From: CAZVCG01 sp964649675
Lineage (GTDB): Bacteria; Pseudomonadota; Alphaproteobacteria; UBA9219
Assembly: GCA_964649675.1 (NCBI GenBank)
Contig: CAZYPX010000069.1
Coordinates: forward strand, 1 to 9,639
DNA length: 9,639 nt
Reading direction: 5' to 3'
Shown: positions 7,385 to 9,639 of the stretch, one piece after another
Layout: each line of letters starts with the position of its first letter
Position numbering within the stretch: the first letter of the stretch is position 1
Program-made: the position numbers and the translations under genes
Notes under the pieces: model-generated
Seen by the model: the letters and a program-made list of their open reading frames with translations, nothing else
The model's database searches: none
Told to the model about the DNA's origin: nothing

Positions 7385-7783
7385 TTAACGTGTTGGGGAG
7401 TTATGCGGCAACCCGGCAATCACGCTTACCGCACTGAAAGCGCCCGTTGTCGCGCCGCTCACTGTCATGACAGCGCGCACATAACGCTGAGAGCCTATAT
7501 AACCGGCAGATTGAATCGTGTTCGCCCCGCCTGCGTTGTTCACGACGGTAAACGCGCCATCAAGATCGGCCGGCGCCACATTAGTATATGTCGTGCCGTC
7601 TACCGAATGCTGAACAGACGGTGTATGCGTGCCATCGGTATAAGCGCCAAAGGCCACCGAAATAACGGCGGCATCAAATCCGCGCAAATCCACGCCCGTT
7701 CCGTTAGATGTGCCGTTGGTTCGGGCCGCCGGAGCCAGTGACGTTGTCACCAAAGTATTTCGCAACAAATCGCGAAGTGCCAT
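7385..7783 (-). CDS. Putative capsid-associated/decoration-type protein (132 aa)
   Basis: This 132-aa protein starts 24 nt after the capsid gene, with a good AAGGAG ribosome site. The N terminus (MALRDLLRNTLVTTSLAPAA) is followed by a region that looks like a beta-sandwich: GVDLRGFDAAVISVAFGAYT (30-49), DGTHTPSVQHSVDGTTYTNV (50-69), a GYIGSQRYVRAVMTVSGATT block (95-114) and a short Pro-rich tail. Proteins with the same pattern (VDLRG, TDGTHT, QRYVR, SGATTGA) are common next to major capsid genes in prophages and are usually annotated hypothetical. The gene order suggests a head-decoration or head-surface protein, but I know of no direct proof and do not name a function. A major tail tube protein is an alternative given the missing tube genes; position argues against it. 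No signal peptide or cysteines are seen. Confidence 0.75.
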   Translation of the reverse strand: MALRDLLRNTLVTTSLAPAARTNGTSNGTGVDLRGFDAAVISVAFGAYTDGTHTPSVQHSVDGTTYTNVAPADLDGAFTVVNNAGGANTIQSAGYIGSQRYVRAVMTVSGATTGAFSAVSVIAGLPHNSPTR

Positions 7784-7807
7784 TAGAATTCTCCTTGGTT
7801 TCTATGA

Positions 7808-9031
7808 TTAGGAAGCCGAGAACTTCAGAAGCTTGATCGCTTCAAAGTTCACCACGTCGCCGCCTATGCGCTTGCTGCAACGGAATCGCACGAACGGCGC
7901 GGCCGTGAAAGGATCGCGCAAGATATGGAAACCTATGCGATCGACAATCGTATAGCCTTCAGCGAAGTTGCCAAAAGCGAGCGAATAACTTCCGGTCGCC
8001 ATCGCGGGCATATCCTCGGCCAAAACGACCTGATGCCCCAACAACGTCGCAGGCGTTCCGGCCTGCAAACCAGGTTGCCAGATATAAGCGTTGCTTGTGT
8101 TTTCCTTAAACTTACGGACAAGATTTGCCACCGAGCGCGGCATAAGCCACGAAGCCTTCGGAAGATAGCCAGCGCGTAGCTTATGCATAAGGTCGATCAA
8201 CACGTCCGCCCCTGTCGATGACGAAAAGCCGCCGTCAACGCCGGTCACAATGTGCTCCAATACGCCCCAGGCACGATTATTGTCGCTGGCGGCCTGCGTC
8301 GCATAACTTAAAAAGCCGCGTGGCTGGCCGATGCCGTCTCCGCTGACGAAAGCCGTGTTTTCACGCCGCGCAAACCTTTCCGCGACGCGGGCGATAAGCC
8401 ATTCCTCTACATTCAAAATCGCGTCGTCGAGCAATTTTTGCGTCGCCTTAGGCTGAGCGTAAAGTTCATGAACGGGTATTCTTATGCGACCCATCGCGCC
8501 CTGATCCGTATCGTTGCGTGTCCCAAGTTCTGATACCCACTGCGCTTCGGGCTCGTTCGTGTCGCGCAGCATCTCGACGGCTTCCGAAGAAACCTGCATT
8601 ATCATCGCCAGCTGTCGCATGGGTGTCGTGTCGTATTGTCGCGTAATAATACGATCTGCCATTTCAGCAGGCGCCATATAGCCGCCAAGGTGGTCGCCGG
8701 TCACATTCATGTCTTTTGTCCGCAAAGCGCTCAACTCGTTTTCCGCGCCCTTGATCACATAACGCATGAACGCGGCCTTATAACCGTTGTCGTTCTCAAG
8801 CATTAAGGATGCGCCTTTCGCTGGACGGCGCAGCGCGGTTTTCACGTTGCTCACGTCGTCTTGCAGTTTGTTAAGCGCGTCGTCCATACGGCTTAGCTTT
8901 TCATTGAGAAGCGCATCGGCGCTGCCTTTGCGCTCAATTTCGCCAAGCCTCTGGTCGTTGACGTTTTTATAATCTTCAAAGGCACGGGCCAACGTGTCCG
9001 TGGCCTCATGAACCTCATTCATGTCGATCAT
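7808..9031 (-). CDS. HK97-fold major capsid protein
   Basis: This 407-aa protein is the shell subunit (HK97 family, TIGR01554; RcGTA gp5 type, which is about 400 aa). Residues 1-70 form a charged heptad-rich helix, the delta or scaffold domain that the protease removes during maturation. The mature part includes DHLGGYMAPAEMADRII (113-129), the P-domain helix region YDTTPMRQLAMI (133-144), MGRIRIPVHELYAQPKATQKLLDDA (180-204), VEEWLIARVAERFARREN (208-225), FVSGDGIGQPRGFLSY (228-243) and the C-terminal strands DPFTAAPFVRFRCSKRIGGDVVNFEAIKLLKF (373-404). These are hallmark motifs and the length is complete. The ATG has AAGGAG 6-7 nt upstream. The transcript leader contains the REP-pair element, which separates this gene from the protease gene. 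Confidence 0.96.
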   Translation of the reverse strand: MIDMNEVHEATDTLARAFEDYKNVNDQRLGEIERKGSADALLNEKLSRMDDALNKLQDDVSNVKTALRRPAKGASLMLENDNGYKAAFMRYVIKGAENELSALRTKDMNVTGDHLGGYMAPAEMADRIITRQYDTTPMRQLAMIMQVSSEAVEMLRDTNEPEAQWVSELGTRNDTDQGAMGRIRIPVHELYAQPKATQKLLDDAILNVEEWLIARVAERFARRENTAFVSGDGIGQPRGFLSYATQAASDNNRAWGVLEHIVTGVDGGFSSSTGADVLIDLMHKLRAGYLPKASWLMPRSVANLVRKFKENTSNAYIWQPGLQAGTPATLLGHQVVLAEDMPAMATGSYSLAFGNFAEGYTIVDRIGFHILRDPFTAAPFVRFRCSKRIGGDVVNFEAIKLLKFSAS

Positions 9032-9076
9032 CTTATTCTCCTTATCTTAGTATTGTGACGCTCATATTCATAATGC

Positions 9077-9254
9077 GTCATCCCCGCGAAAGCGGGGATC
9101 CAGTGGCGAGCGTCGGCGAGCCATATGACTCATACGCCGCATAGCCCGTCTTCGCTCTTTCAAGCTTCGCCAGGTCTGGGACTTAGTCCGGCGAAACTGC
9201 ACACCAGCGTAGACGGAACACGCGGCGCTGGATTCCCGCTAACGCGGAAATGAC
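9077..9254. repeat. 178-bp REP-pair/MITE-like inverted-repeat element
   Basis: Two 27-bp ends, 9077-9103 and 9228-9254, are inverted copies that agree at 22 of 27 positions (GTCAT...GGATCCAG against GTCAT...GAATCCAG). Each end is itself a hairpin: 9080-9099 has an 8-bp perfect stem with a GAAA loop. 9232-9251 has the same stem with one G-U pair on the transcribed strand. The core holds a 7-bp direct repeat (GGCGAGC twice, near 9105-9119), a TTCGCC/GGCGAA stem (9166-9171 with 9190-9195) and the 11-bp palindrome GGACTTAGTCC (9179-9189). The ends resemble the ATTCCC-n8-GGGAAT type REP motif (dRS3 of Neisseria) found in many Proteobacteria. There is no transposase and no clear target duplication. 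It fills nearly all of the 232-bp non-coding gap. Confidence 0.85.
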
Positions 9255-9263
9255 ACGTTCTTC

Positions 9264-9639
9264 TTATATCCGTTCCTGCAGCTTCTGAGCTGCTTGCTGC
9301 ATGCGCGCGACAATTGCCCGAGTCATTTCTTTATCAGACGGTTTCCGCACATTTCGTCTGGCATTAAGCACAGGTGGAGCCTTCACGTCGCTCACCCTTG
9401 CCTGTTCATTGGCGGGAAACGTCACCAGTGAAATTTCAAATAAATCCAGATCGGTCAAAATCCGCGCTTTTCGCTTGGGCTCGATCCGGCTGCTCACCAC
9501 GCGGTAACCAATGGAGAGCCCCGTCAACGCGCCGAGTTTCAAAAGCTCATACGCCTCCTGCCCTTTTTGCGTGCGCAATGCGAGTTTTCCCTGCACCGCC
9601 AATCCGTTCTTGTCCTCTTTCAATGACAACCACAGACCA
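9264..9639 (-). CDS. Prohead protease, Peptidase_S78 (HK97 family), C-terminal part
   Basis: The gene is cut by the window edge; the open frame continues to 9639 and 125 codons are visible. It is the capsid maturation protease, which removes the N-terminal delta domain of the major capsid protein inside the procapsid. Seen: LKEDKNGLAVQGKL at the start, then the ALTGLSIGYRVV motif whose Ser is the catalytic serine of the S78 family, then DLFEISLVTFPANEQARV, the conserved C-terminal block. The catalytic His would be upstream, outside the window. The last 30 residues are a basic/amphipathic helix ending MQQAAQKLQERI. A TTG at 9629 could be read as a start, but the coding pattern extends further upstream (GLWLSLKEDK), so the true start lies outside. 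The REP element begins 10 nt after the stop. Confidence 0.92.
   Translation of the reverse strand, partial: GLWLSLKEDKNGLAVQGKLALRTQKGQEAYELLKLGALTGLSIGYRVVSSRIEPKRKARILTDLDLFEISLVTFPANEQARVSDVKAPPVLNARRNVRKPSDKEMTRAIVARMQQAAQKLQERI

Noticed and set aside
9032..9076. Promoter for the capsid gene between the REP element and the start codon
   Set aside because: The stretch is AT-rich but I could not find a convincing pair of -35 and -10 boxes at proper spacing; only the ribosome site is clear.
9077..9254. CRISPR repeats or a tRNA/small RNA gene
   Set aside because: There are only two repeat copies, they are inverted rather than direct, and no cloverleaf can be drawn; a REP-pair element explains the structure better.
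9264..9629. TTG at 9629 as a true start giving a 121-aa protein
   Set aside because: The protease coding pattern continues upstream to the window edge and the S78 family is longer with its catalytic His N-terminal to this point, so the gene is simply truncated by the window.

Overview
The window is one uninterrupted minus-strand block of virion-assembly genes, transcribed from the right edge (9639) to the left edge (1). It belongs to an HK97-fold tailed prophage or gene-transfer-agent-like (GTA-like) element. The tail-tip set (DUF2460, DUF2163, NlpC/P60 peptidase, gp15-type hub, DUF2793) is typical of Alphaproteobacteria and matches gp12-gp15 of Rhodobacter capsulatus GTA (RcGTA) in kind and order. 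The host is therefore probably an alphaproteobacterium. I cannot fix the genus, and I cannot tell an active prophage from a domesticated GTA because terminase, portal, integrase and lysis genes are outside the window.

Right part, head module (9639-5993): the C-terminal part of an S78 prohead protease; a 178-bp inverted-repeat element made of two REP-like hairpins (9077-9254); the HK97 major capsid protein; two small beta-rich proteins of unknown function (132 and 119 aa) separated by a strong hairpin; a phiE125 gp8/RcGTA gp6-like connector; and a gp16/RcGTA gp7-like head-tail adaptor.

Left part, tail-tip module (5989-1): DUF2460 distal tail protein, DUF2163 hub, NlpC/P60 cell-wall peptidase, a 1144-aa central hub/fibre protein, a DUF2793 fibre-like protein, and the first nine codons of a possible further gene at the left edge. 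From the connector to DUF2793 the genes overlap by 1-4 nt or are separated by 3-9 nt, as in a translationally coupled operon, and none is visibly broken.

The main oddity is what is absent. The head-tail adaptor is followed after 3 nt by the distal tail gene. The tail terminator, major tail (tube) protein, tail chaperones and tape measure that normally sit there (RcGTA gp8-gp11) are missing. Either the tube genes lie elsewhere or the particle has a very short or absent tube. A second oddity is in the hub protein: the GTA TIM-barrel domain is not evident, and about 370 residues that look like a beta-propeller occupy the middle. A third is the REP-pair element between protease and capsid genes, which together with the hairpin after the 132-aa gene brackets the genes expected to be most highly expressed.
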